Shown piece by piece: positions 1 through 6,288 of a stretch of DNA of 12,185 nucleotides. The DNA is from Nocardioides sp. (GTDB lineage Bacteria; Actinomycetota; Actinomycetes; Propionibacteriales; Nocardioidaceae): NCBI GenBank assembly GCA_020636915.1, contig JACJWV010000031.1, forward strand, positions 1 to 12,185, in the 5' to 3' direction. The notes beneath the pieces were generated by a model. It saw nothing but the letters and a program-made list of their open reading frames with translations. It was not told the origin of the DNA and searched no databases. Within the stretch, counting starts at the first letter, position 1; each line of letters starts with the position of its first letter. A program made the position numbers and the translations under genes.

Positions 1-424
1 TGTTGATGATCGAGCCCCCGCCGGTGGCGATGAGCGCGTCCGCGGCGGCCTTCATGCCGAGGAACGCGCCGGTCAGGTTGACGTCGAGCATCTCCTGCCA
101 CTGCTCGCGCCGGTAGCGCTGCAGCTGCCCTCCGTTGAAGATGCCGGCGTTGTTGAAGAGCACGTCCAGGCGCCCGTACGCCGCCAGGGTGAGCTCGACC
201 GCGGCGGCCCAGTCCTCCTCGGACGTGACGTCGAGGTGCACGTACCGCGCGGCGTCGCGCCCCGAGGCCCGGCACAGCTCGTCGGCCAGGGCGGTGCCCT
301 CCTCGTCGAGCAGGTCACCGATGACGACGTGGGCGCCCTCCTCGACCAGCAGCCGGGCGCTCGCGCCGCCGATGTTGCGCGCGCCGCCGCTGATCAGCAC
401 GACCTTGCCGTCCACACGTCCCAT
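1..424 (-). CDS. Short-chain dehydrogenase/reductase (SDR), partial (3' end beyond left edge)
   Basis: Classical SDR oxidoreductase acting on alcohol/ketone groups with NAD(P)(H). Only the first 141 codons lie in the window, read from ATG at 424 down to the left edge. Visible are the cofactor loop SGGARNIGG (about residues 12-20), an acidic residue after strand 2 (GDLLDEEG, residues 36-43) that usually signals NAD preference, the LDVT segment (64-67), the NNAG motif (91-94) and the LDVNLTGAFLG helix (113-123). The frame leaves the window at GGGSIIN, so the catalytic Ser and YxxxK are not visible. From memory the sequence resembles mycobacterial 3-alpha/20-beta-hydroxysteroid dehydrogenases (Rv2002/FabG3-like), which fits the KstR-type operator just upstream. 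That substrate is inference; another hydroxyacyl or steroid alcohol is possible. It is divergent from the next gene and has no clear Shine-Dalgarno; a TATCTT hexamer (rc of 432-437) is placed for a leaderless start. Confidence 0.9.
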   Translation of the reverse strand, partial: MGRVDGKVVLISGGARNIGGASARLLVEEGAHVVIGDLLDEEGTALADELCRASGRDAARYVHLDVTSEEDWAAAVELTLAAYGRLDVLFNNAGIFNGGQLQRYRREQWQEMLDVNLTGAFLGMKAAADALIATGGGSIIN

Positions 425-445
425 GCGCGGCAAGATAGCATCGCG

Positions 446-461
446 CTAGAACAGGTTCTAG
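446..461. promoter_or_regulatory. KstR-type operator (inverted repeat) between divergent genes
   Basis: CTAGAACAGGTTCTAG is an inverted repeat with 7-bp arms around a 2-bp centre. Its inner 14 bases (447-460) match the published KstR consensus TnnAACnnGTTnnA at every fixed position. KstR is the TetR-family repressor of cholesterol/steroid catabolism in mycobacteria and rhodococci. The site lies in the 50-bp gap between the two divergent starts (424 and 475), so one bound repressor could control both. TATCTT on minus (432-437) and TAGCAT on plus (436-441) are overlapping TANNNT -10 candidates; the operator would cover the -35 region of the first and the start point of the second. The promoter assignments are inference. 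Another TetR regulator with AACnnGTT half-sites is possible. Confidence 0.75.
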
Positions 462-474
462 AAATGAGATCGCC

Positions 475-1554
475 ATGACCATCCGCGTCGCCCAGGTCGC
501 CACCGGCAACGCCGGTCGGCTCACCCTGCGCCAGCTGATCGCCGACGACCGGTTCGAGCTGGTCGCCGTGAGCACGTCGAGCCCCGACAAGGTCGGCGTC
601 GACGCGGGTCGCCTGGCGGGACTGGACGTCACGACCGGGATCGTCGCGGTGGGCAGTCTCGACGAGCTCGTCGCCGCCGCGCCCGACTGCGTCGTCTACT
701 GCGCGATGGGCGACACCCGCCCGGTCGAGGCGACCGCCGACGTACGCCGGCTGCTGGAGGCCGGCATCGACGTGGTGGGCTCGGCTCCCGGCACCCTGCA
801 GTTCCCGTGGGGGACGATGCCGCAGAAGGTGATCGACAGGGTCGAGGAGTCGGCACGCGCCGGTGGTGCGACGGTCTACATCACCGGCGTGGACCCGGGC
901 TTCGCCAGCGACCTGCTGCCGCTCGCGCTGGCCAGCACCTGCCAGCGTGTCGAGCAGATCACCTGCTACGAGCTCGCCGACTACGCGACGTACGACGGCG
1001 CGGAGGTGATGTTCGACCTGATGGGGTTCGGCAAGCCGCTCGGCGAGACGCCGCTGCTCTTCCTGCCCGGCGTGCTCGGGTTCGCGTGGGGCACCGCGAT
1101 CCGGATGATGGCCGCCGGGCTCGGCATCGAGGTCGACGAGATCGTCGAGCACTGGGAGGCCGAGCCGGCTCCTGAGTCCTACGACATCGCCGCCGGCCGG
1201 ATCGAGCAGGGCACGATCGCCGCCCTGAAGTTCTCGATCACCGGCATGGTGTCGGGTCGCCCGGCGATCGTGGTCCAGCACGTCACCCGCACCCGCGACG
1301 ACCTCCGCCCCGACTGGGCCCGGCCGGCGTCGGGCGGCGGTTCCTACCGGGTCGAGATCACCGGCGAGCCGAGCTACGTCGTCGACATCGTGCCGAGCAG
1401 CGAGCACGGCGACCACAACCACGCGGCGATCGTCGCCGCCTGCGGCCGGATCGTGAACGCGATCCCCGACGTGCGCGCCGCGGCGCCCGGGATCGTCACC
1501 ACGCTCGACCTGCCGCTGCCCACGGGTCGTGGCACCGTCGCAGTCCCGAGGTGA
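475..1554 (+). CDS. NAD(P)-dependent oxidoreductase, dihydrodipicolinate reductase N-domain-like
   Basis: A 359-aa cytoplasmic protein with an N-terminal Rossmann fold: the start IRVAQVATGNAGRLTLRQL carries the DapB-like nucleotide loop (TGNAG, residues 10-14). The segments VVYCAMGDTRP (about 74-84) and GIDVVGSAPG follow the DapB/2,4-diaminopentanoate dehydrogenase pattern. A C-terminal alpha/beta domain covers about residues 140-340, with GVDPGFASDLLPL near 138-150. The length (about 350 aa) fits the actinobacterial family often labelled dihydrodipicolinate reductase or NAD(P)H-dependent amine dehydrogenase. It is longer than true DapB (about 250-270 aa), so a role in lysine synthesis is unlikely. 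The substrate is unknown. The KstR-type operator 14 bp upstream suggests expression with steroid or lipid catabolism. The ATG at 475 is the first in-frame start and has only a weak Shine-Dalgarno. The gene ends 19 bp from the convergent gene at 1574. Confidence 0.85.
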   Translation: MTIRVAQVATGNAGRLTLRQLIADDRFELVAVSTSSPDKVGVDAGRLAGLDVTTGIVAVGSLDELVAAAPDCVVYCAMGDTRPVEATADVRRLLEAGIDVVGSAPGTLQFPWGTMPQKVIDRVEESARAGGATVYITGVDPGFASDLLPLALASTCQRVEQITCYELADYATYDGAEVMFDLMGFGKPLGETPLLFLPGVLGFAWGTAIRMMAAGLGIEVDEIVEHWEAEPAPESYDIAAGRIEQGTIAALKFSITGMVSGRPAIVVQHVTRTRDDLRPDWARPASGGGSYRVEITGEPSYVVDIVPSSEHGDHNHAAIVAACGRIVNAIPDVRAAAPGIVTTLDLPLPTGRGTVAVPR

Positions 1555-1573
1555 GGTGACCCGCTGGTGGGCC

Positions 1574-2665
1574 TCAGTCCCCGATCGCGGCGAGGTCCGC
1601 AAGCGTCCGGCTGACGAAGCCGCCCGCGCCGTCGTGGATCATCACGGTCACGGACCGGCCACCCCACCCGGCGGCCATGCGCTGGTGGACCTCGTCCTCC
1701 GACGGTTGCTGCAGCTTGGTCTCGAAGGCGCCGACGGTCGAGTTCGCGTCCGACACCAGTGCGTCTTCGTCGGTGCGGACCAGCTCCTCCAGCGCCTTGA
1801 CGGTCGTCAGCGCGCCAGAGCGCCAACGCTCGTAGATGATCGAGCTGTGCAGGTGCTCGTGGGCGGCGACGGCGCTTCGGAGGGCCCGTACGTCGGCGCC
1901 GCGGCCGGCGGCCTCGTTGGCGGTCCACAGAGCACTGCCGGGGAAGAGATCGTCGCTGACGAGTTCGTCGCGAGCGATGAAGAGCGTGTGGCCGGTGACG
2001 TACCAGCATCCGGCCCAGGGCTCGGTGGCCCCGTCGGGCACCGCGTCGCGCGTGTAGAACGACCTCCAGTCGGCGGGCGCGTCGGTGTGGACCACGTGCC
2101 CGGAGGTCTGGTCCTGGGATCCCGCCTCCATGCTGCAGATGTTGCGCCCGAATGCCAGGAACCCGTCGATGATCAGCTGATGGAGCCCGCCGCCGGAGGC
2201 CGGTGTGCTCCAGGCGATCCGCTGCCAACGGCGCCTGACGGGCTTGATCTTCCGCGGGCGCATGTGGTGCTCACCGGCGTCGTTCCTGACGGTCAGCTCG
2301 ACCTTCACCTCGCCGAGCAGGACGAGGCTGAGCTGGGGTTCCTCGCACGTGATCGCGTGCCCGACCTGGTCCATGGGTGTGACCGACCAGTGCCACTGCG
2401 TCACCTTCTTCGCGCCCCGACGCGGTTTCGAGCGGGATCCGTCGAGGTGCAGGGTCTCAGTGCGGCCCACCGGGCTCGGCCCTTGCCTGATGTGAGCTGC
2501 CAGCACGTCGGGCAGGCAGTAGTCACAGGGGTCGAAACCGGCGTCCAGGCCGGCGGCGAGCGTTGCGAACGTTCTCCCGTCCTGGATCTCCGGGATCTGG
2601 CAGTTCGCGTTGGTGTTGTCGAGGTCGTGTAGCTCTCGGGTGCTGCGATTGGCCAGGAGACCCAT
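1574..2665 (-). CDS. Unrecognised protein with N-terminal putative Zn site and HEHLH (HExxH) motif
   Basis: A 363-aa protein that I do not recognise as a named family. Start: ATG at 2665 with AGGAGG (rc of 2671-2676) 5 nt upstream. The frame is open further upstream into the neighbouring gene, but that extension is Ser/Pro/Arg-rich and lacks a ribosome site, so I reject it. Visible: an N-terminal segment (residues 4-53) with H13, C22 and the pair C47-x2-C50, spaced like a small treble-clef or Ada-type zinc site; a central beta-rich part (about 85-150); a Trp/Tyr-rich stretch (about 205-230); and AAHEHLHSS, with HExxH at 269-273 and E279 as one possible third ligand. It has no signal peptide or membrane helix. 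It follows the PLD-like gene by 28 bp on the same strand, so the two probably form an operon. The first 100 codons include AGA, AGG, CTA, CGA, AAT, AAA and CAA, unlike neighbouring genes, which suggests transfer. Metalloprotease activity is only an inference from the motif. Confidence 0.75.
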   Translation of the reverse strand: MGLLANRSTRELHDLDNTNANCQIPEIQDGRTFATLAAGLDAGFDPCDYCLPDVLAAHIRQGPSPVGRTETLHLDGSRSKPRRGAKKVTQWHWSVTPMDQVGHAITCEEPQLSLVLLGEVKVELTVRNDAGEHHMRPRKIKPVRRRWQRIAWSTPASGGGLHQLIIDGFLAFGRNICSMEAGSQDQTSGHVVHTDAPADWRSFYTRDAVPDGATEPWAGCWYVTGHTLFIARDELVSDDLFPGSALWTANEAAGRGADVRALRSAVAAHEHLHSSIIYERWRSGALTTVKALEELVRTDEDALVSDANSTVGAFETKLQQPSEDEVHQRMAAGWGGRSVTVMIHDGAGGFVSRTLADLAAIGD

Positions 2666-2693
2666 CCCGGCCTCCTCTCGGTTCGGCGGCCTG

Positions 2694-3827
2694 CTAGGGC
2701 TGCGGAGGCGTCGGTGCTGGTACGGCGACCGGTCGGCTGAGGTCGGTGATGATCCGCTCGATCTCGTGCAGGGTGTGCTCGGCGAGCGCTCCCTGGGCCT
2801 GCCGGGCCGCGGGATCGGTGGCCTCGAGGTCACCGAGGACGACGATGTTCTCGTCGTTGAGCGTGTTCGCCGGGTCGGTGTAGTTGAAGCTCCCGGCGAT
2901 CACCAGCTGGGAGTCGATGACCATGAGCTTGTGGTGGACCTTGCGGACTCCCGTGCCCGGCGCGTTCTCGAAGAGCTCGACCCCCGCCGTCACCAGGGGT
3001 TGGGTCGCGGCCCAGGCCTGCGAGCCCTGCACGCGGTCGAGCACGCCGCGGAGCCGGTCGATGGCGGGCGGTGCCATCCGCAGCATGGTGTCGTCGATCC
3101 CGGACGACAGCGCGAACGTGAAGATCGCGAAGTCCACGCTGCTGCGCGCCTTGAGCATCTGCTTCATGATCTCCATCTCGGGGCCCTGGTCGGGTGCGAA
3201 GACCGGCTTCACGCGCATCCCGCCGAGCTCGAACTCGGCGGGCCGCGGGTCCCGGCGCTCGTGCAGGGTGCCGAAGGTGCCGCTCCGCAGGCGCTCGAAC
3301 TCCGCGGCGTACTGCGCCGTCGCCCGCTGCCCGCGGAGGATCACGACGTGGTTGAGGTTGTTGCCGGCCTCGAGCGGTGCCTGCGCTGTGTTCTTCCCGG
3401 TGTCGGTCAAGGTGAAGTTCGTGGAGCCGGTGAGCACCGCCGCCGTCGTCCGGCCCGGGTCCCGCACGACGAACTTCTGGTGGAAGATCGCCGGGTTCAG
3501 GTCGGTGATGACGTCGACGCCGGCGCGCAGCAGCGCGTTGTAGATGGTGCGGTTCTCCTCCAGCGGACCGGCGACCGCCCAGGGATCGCCGAGCGCCGGC
3601 GCCTCGACCAGGTAGTCGCCCTCAAGGATCAGCCGGACGCGCACGTGTCGCTGCTTGGCGGCGATGACGGCCGCGGCGATGGTGCGCGAGTCGATCTCCT
3701 GGACCGCGATGTCGAGCTCGTGGACCGCCCCGTCGAGGAAGTCGACGATGACGGCCTCGAGGTCGTCGGGGGCGCCCAGGACCGGTGGACCGAAGTACAC
3801 GCCGACGCCACCGCTGACGAAAGCCAT
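2694..3827 (-). CDS. Phospholipase D-like protein with two HKD motifs
   Basis: A 377-aa PLD-superfamily protein. Two complete HxKxxxxD motifs are present: H116/K118/D123 followed by GSTNFT (134-139), and H298/K300/D305 followed by GSFNYT (312-317) and DENIVVL. This is the full two-lobed active site used by phosphodiesterases that cleave or transfer phosphatidyl groups (cardiolipin synthase, PLD) and by related nucleases (Nuc, BfiI-like). It has no signal peptide or transmembrane segment, unlike membrane cardiolipin synthases, so a soluble phosphodiesterase or nuclease is the better guess; the substrate is unknown. Start: ATG at 3827 with two overlapping GGAGG copies upstream (rc of 3832-3840). 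The frame continues open upstream to 4112, but that part is antisense to the regulator gene and is rejected. It is first of a probable two-gene operon with the HEHLH protein and divergent from the LuxR-type gene (145 bp apart). The tail is Pro-rich (369-377). Confidence 0.88.
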   Translation of the reverse strand: MAFVSGGVGVYFGPPVLGAPDDLEAVIVDFLDGAVHELDIAVQEIDSRTIAAAVIAAKQRHVRVRLILEGDYLVEAPALGDPWAVAGPLEENRTIYNALLRAGVDVITDLNPAIFHQKFVVRDPGRTTAAVLTGSTNFTLTDTGKNTAQAPLEAGNNLNHVVILRGQRATAQYAAEFERLRSGTFGTLHERRDPRPAEFELGGMRVKPVFAPDQGPEMEIMKQMLKARSSVDFAIFTFALSSGIDDTMLRMAPPAIDRLRGVLDRVQGSQAWAATQPLVTAGVELFENAPGTGVRKVHHKLMVIDSQLVIAGSFNYTDPANTLNDENIVVLGDLEATDPAARQAQGALAEHTLHEIERIITDLSRPVAVPAPTPPQP

Positions 3828-3923
3828 GGTGCCTCCCTCCCTCGTCTCCCGAGCCTGATCACGGGACCGGGGGACCGGCAATACGTTGTTCGGCGTACGC
3901 GGCGTGGGCGTGACAAAACGGGG

Positions 3924-3972
3924 TTCCGTCCGGACCCGGCCGCTCCTAGCCTGGTCTCGGAGGTCTCGGGTG
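3924..3972 (+). promoter_or_regulatory. Possible promoter and ribosome site of the LuxR-type gene
   Basis: Within the 145-bp divergent gap, TTCCGT (3924-3929) and TAGCCT (3947-3952) are 17 bp apart and fit a weak sigma-A -35/-10 pair. An 8-bp direct repeat GGTCTCGG (3953-3960 and 3962-3969) overlaps the GGAGG ribosome site (3959-3963). Repeats at this place could bind a regulator, including the LuxR-type protein itself; that is inference. Confidence 0.3.
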
Positions 3973-4773
3973 ATGCAGACGACGACAGGGACGGCGGCCC
4001 AGGTCACGGACGCGGTGCTGCACATCACGGCGCTGCGGAGCGGCAGCGAGATCGACCGGGCCACCTCGAGACTGCTCGCTGACGTGATCGGGTGCGACGA
4101 CCTGCTCCACACCCGGGTGGACCTGACCGGGGAGGGGACGTCAGTACGACGTGGCCCGGCGCTCGTGGACGACGGCCCGACGTCGCGGAGCCTGGCGACG
4201 CTCGGCGCGCTGCACCCCGCCGTGGCCAGCTACCTCGTCCCCGGCGACGACCGCTCGCCGCGCCGGATCAGCGACGTGTCCTCGACCCGCACCTGGCTGG
4301 GCGGCCCCGTCTACCAGGAGGTCTTCGCGGCGCGGCGCGAGCGGTACCAGCTGAGCCTCGTCACCGCGCTGAGCCCCACGTGCGGCACCGGTTGGGTGCT
4401 GACCAGGGCGGCGCGCGACTTCACCGACGACGACGTCGAGCGGGCGGCCTGGCTGTTGCCGACCCTCGTCGCCCTCGCCGCCCTCTCGGCGCGCTCCACC
4501 GCCGGACCGTCCGACCCGGGTGCGCCCGGGCCGCCGCCCGGGCGGGCGCCGGTGGTCGCACGGCTGACGCCCCGGGAGTCGGCGGTGCTCGAGCTCGTCG
4601 CGACCGGCGCGTCGGCGATCCTCGTCGCGCGCACCCTGGGGATCAGCGAGCGCACCGTGCGCAAGCACCTCGAGCACCTCTACGCCAAGCTCGGGGTCCA
4701 CGACCGGCTGTCGGCGGTCAACGTGCTGCGCGGAGTGGCGCCCGCGGCGGCCCCGCCGCCAGGGTCCGCCTGA
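3973..4773 (+). CDS. LuxR-family transcriptional regulator with GAF-like N-terminal half
   Basis: A 266-aa cytoplasmic DNA-binding regulator. Residues 198-253 form a GerE/LuxR helix-turn-helix: LTPRESAVLELVATG, then a helix ending GISERTV (223-229), then KHLEHLYAKLGVHDR (231-245), matching the family pattern including ERTV, KHL and KLGV. Residues 1-172 resemble a small GAF-like sensor fold with strands near 60, 80-90 and 126-146; no ligand-binding or phosphoacceptor Asp pattern of a receiver domain is visible, so this is not a typical response regulator. A Pro/Gly linker spans about 176-193. Start: ATG at 3973, with GGAGG at 3959-3963; the GTG at 3970 is equally possible, whereas the upstream in-frame ATG at 3886 has no ribosome site. 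It lies between the divergent PLD unit and the polyphosphate operon; which it controls, if either, is not shown by the sequence. Confidence 0.85.
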   Translation: MQTTTGTAAQVTDAVLHITALRSGSEIDRATSRLLADVIGCDDLLHTRVDLTGEGTSVRRGPALVDDGPTSRSLATLGALHPAVASYLVPGDDRSPRRISDVSSTRTWLGGPVYQEVFAARRERYQLSLVTALSPTCGTGWVLTRAARDFTDDDVERAAWLLPTLVALAALSARSTAGPSDPGAPGPPPGRAPVVARLTPRESAVLELVATGASAILVARTLGISERTVRKHLEHLYAKLGVHDRLSAVNVLRGVAPAAAPPPGSA

Positions 4774-4784
4774 CGCCACCGGCA

Positions 4785-4817
4785 GTTCATGCTCACTTCA
4801 TGCGGGGTTTCCTACCG
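4785..4817 (+). promoter_or_regulatory. PHO-box-like direct repeats upstream of the polyphosphate operon
   Basis: Three consecutive 11-bp units, GTTCATGCTCA, CTTCATGCGGG and GTTTCCTACCG. The first two share TTCATGC at exact 11-bp spacing; the third is degenerate. Against the Streptomyces PhoP direct-repeat consensus G(G/T)TCAYYYR(G/C)G they score 8, 9 and 6 of 11 by eye. The repeats end inside the -10 hexamer, where the -35 would lie, as in PhoP-activated promoters. They sit before genes for polyphosphate synthesis. PhoP/PhoB-type activation under phosphate limitation is inference. Confidence 0.6.
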
Positions 4818-4826
4818 TCTCCCGCA
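4813..4826 (+). promoter_or_regulatory. -10 hexamer positioned for leaderless transcription
   Basis: TACCGT (4813-4818) fits the actinobacterial TANNNT -10 pattern and ends 7 nt before the ATG at 4826. Transcription would therefore begin at or next to the start codon. No Shine-Dalgarno is present before this ATG, which agrees with a leaderless mRNA. Confidence 0.5.
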
Positions 4827-5461
4827 TGCTCGATTCCGCCCTGTCCAGCTTCGTCGGCCGCCTCGGCCTCGACGTCGTGGTGCTGCTGATCCTCGTCGGC
4901 ATCCTGCACCGTCGACGTTCGACCCTGCCGGAGATGGCGCTCGTCCTGACCTCCCTCAACATCGGCCTGTTCGCCGCGGTGACCGTCATCGGGACGGGCG
5001 ACTTCCCGACCGGGATCGGCTTCGGGCTGTTCGGCCTGCTCAGCCTCGTCCGTCTCCGCAGCGCCGCCTTCACCCTCAAGGACGTCGCCTACACGTTCCT
5101 CGCACTGGTGCTGGCGCTCGTCAACGGGCTGCCCGAGCGCAACCTGGGCCTGGTGCTCGGCCTGAACCTCGTGGTCCTCGCCGCGGTGTGGGTCACCGAC
5201 GACTCGCGGCGACAGCTCCCGACCCGACGGGTGCGTGTGGTGCTCGACCGCGCCGTCTTCGACGAGGCCTCGGCTCGGGCGGCGCTGGCCGAGCGGTTCG
5301 CCGCACTGCCGCTGGCGGTCGTGATCGAGGACGTCGACACGGTGCGTGACACGACCAGGGTCTCGGCGCTGGTGGAGTCGTCGCCCGCGTGGTGGGCGAC
5401 GCGGGACCCGGCGGCCGAGGAGCTCGACGACGGCGCGATCGAGCCGGGGGCCGTTCGGTGA
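4826..5461 (+). CDS. DUF4956-family integral membrane protein
   Basis: A 211-aa membrane protein. Hydrophobic helices lie at about residues 14-28, 37-56, 62-76, 86-101 and 107-123, followed by a soluble C-terminal part (124-211) that is probably cytoplasmic. The core GFGLFGLLSLVRLRS with TLKDVAYTFLAL (about 65-94) is characteristic of DUF4956, a family repeatedly found beside VTC-type polyphosphate polymerases; its molecular role is not established. A membrane partner or channel for the polymerase is inference. It is the first gene of a three-gene operon. Its stop overlaps the GTG start of the next gene (GTGA at 5458-5461), indicating translational coupling. PHO-box-like repeats precede it and its mRNA is probably leaderless. 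The C-terminal tail is acidic. Confidence 0.85.
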   Translation: MLDSALSSFVGRLGLDVVVLLILVGILHRRRSTLPEMALVLTSLNIGLFAAVTVIGTGDFPTGIGFGLFGLLSLVRLRSAAFTLKDVAYTFLALVLALVNGLPERNLGLVLGLNLVVLAAVWVTDDSRRQLPTRRVRVVLDRAVFDEASARAALAERFAALPLAVVIEDVDTVRDTTRVSALVESSPAWWATRDPAAEELDDGAIEPGAVR

Positions 5462-6288
5462 CGCTCGCCGACCTCGCCCTCTCCGACCTGGCCCTCTCCG
5501 ACCTGGCCCCGGTCGACCTCGACACGGTGCTGGCGGTCGCGCCGCTGGCGCGCCGGGTGGACCGCAAGTACCTCGTCCCCCTGGCCGACGCGTCGGAGCT
5601 GGTCGCGCGCCTCGCGGACACCCACCACGCCCTCCAGGTCGCCGGACGGCGCTGCACGACCTACCGGTCGACGTACCTCGACACCGGTGACCTCCGGCTG
5701 TGCCGCGACCACCTGCAGGGTCGCCGCCTGCGGTGGAAGGCGCGCAGCCGTCTCTACGTCGAGGACGGACTGTGCCGGTTCGAGGTGAAGATCAGGGGAG
5801 CCCGGGAGGAGACCGTGAAGCACGCGGTGGACCTCGAGCCCTCGTCCTACGGCCGGTACGGCGCCGTCGAACGGGCGTTCATCGGTGGCGTCCTCGCGGC
5901 GCCGCACCCCGCGGTGCCGGACCTGCGCCCGGTGCTCGAGATCGGCTACACGCGGGCCACGCTGGTGGACCTGCGCGCCGGCGCCCGCCTCACGGTCGAC
6001 CACGGGGTGGTCGGGCGTCCCACGGCCGCCGGCTCGCCGGAGCTCGACCGCGGCTCGGTCGCGGTCGACCACGACCGGGTGATCGTCGAGACCAAGAGCG
6101 GCTCACGACCCTGTCTCGGCGACCTCGTGCTCGCTGCGATGGGGCACCGCCCGCTGGCGATCAGCAAGTACGCCACCTCTGCCGCGCTGCTCGCCCGCGG
6201 CGTCCCCGACAACCAGGTGCGTCGACTCGTCGGCCGGGGCGTCAGCGTCCGCGCGTCGTCGTCCCACCTCGACCAGGAGGCCTCATGA
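5458..6288 (+). CDS. VTC-domain polyphosphate polymerase
   Basis: A 276-aa cytoplasmic enzyme of the VTC fold, a triphosphate-tunnel-like beta barrel that polymerises the ATP gamma-phosphate into polyphosphate in yeast Vtc4. Residues expected to line the tunnel can be followed: K37 in DRKYLV, R70 in TYRSTYLDT, K94/R96/R98 in RWKARSR, K111 in FEVKIRG, R166 in LEIGYTR, E211 and K213 in IVETKSG, and K237 in SKY. They correspond to the basic residues and the metal-binding Glu of Vtc4, so the enzyme looks intact. Start: GTG at 5458, overlapping the previous stop by 4 bp; no ATG fits. The N-terminus contains an ALSDL tandem repeat before the barrel. The end overlaps the next gene by ATGA. With DUF4956 before it, this is the usual bacterial polymerase pairing. 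It is independent of Ppk1/Ppk2, which are not in the window. Confidence 0.9.
   Translation: MTLADLALSDLALSDLAPVDLDTVLAVAPLARRVDRKYLVPLADASELVARLADTHHALQVAGRRCTTYRSTYLDTGDLRLCRDHLQGRRLRWKARSRLYVEDGLCRFEVKIRGAREETVKHAVDLEPSSYGRYGAVERAFIGGVLAAPHPAVPDLRPVLEIGYTRATLVDLRAGARLTVDHGVVGRPTAAGSPELDRGSVAVDHDRVIVETKSGSRPCLGDLVLAAMGHRPLAISKYATSAALLARGVPDNQVRRLVGRGVSVRASSSHLDQEAS
5476..5505 (+). repeat. 15-bp tandem repeat inside the VTC gene
   Basis: GCCCTCTCCGACCTG occurs twice in direct succession (5476-5490 and 5491-5505), with degenerate copies on both sides. It encodes ALSDL-ALSDL within an N-terminal run of about 20 residues (LADL..LSDL..LSDL..VDL) that precedes the catalytic barrel. A multiple-of-three repeat can vary in copy number without breaking the frame. 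Confidence 0.85.

Noticed and set aside
1553..1575. GAGG/CCTC stem as a bidirectional terminator between convergent genes
   Set aside because: Imperfect short stem with bulge and no T run; could be chance in GC-rich DNA.
394..1602. 402-aa open frame on minus opposite the oxidoreductase gene
   Set aside because: Arg/Asp/His-rich shadow frame of a high-GC gene; the plus-strand product has clear Rossmann motifs.
2666..2833. N-terminal extension of the HEHLH protein to an upstream start at 2833
   Set aside because: The extension overlaps the PLD coding region, is Ser/Pro/Arg low complexity, and a strong AGGAGG precedes the ATG at 2665.
2610..4082. 490-aa open frame on plus across the PLD gene
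   Set aside because: Antisense shadow; low-complexity composition and no domain, whereas the minus frame has two HKD motifs.
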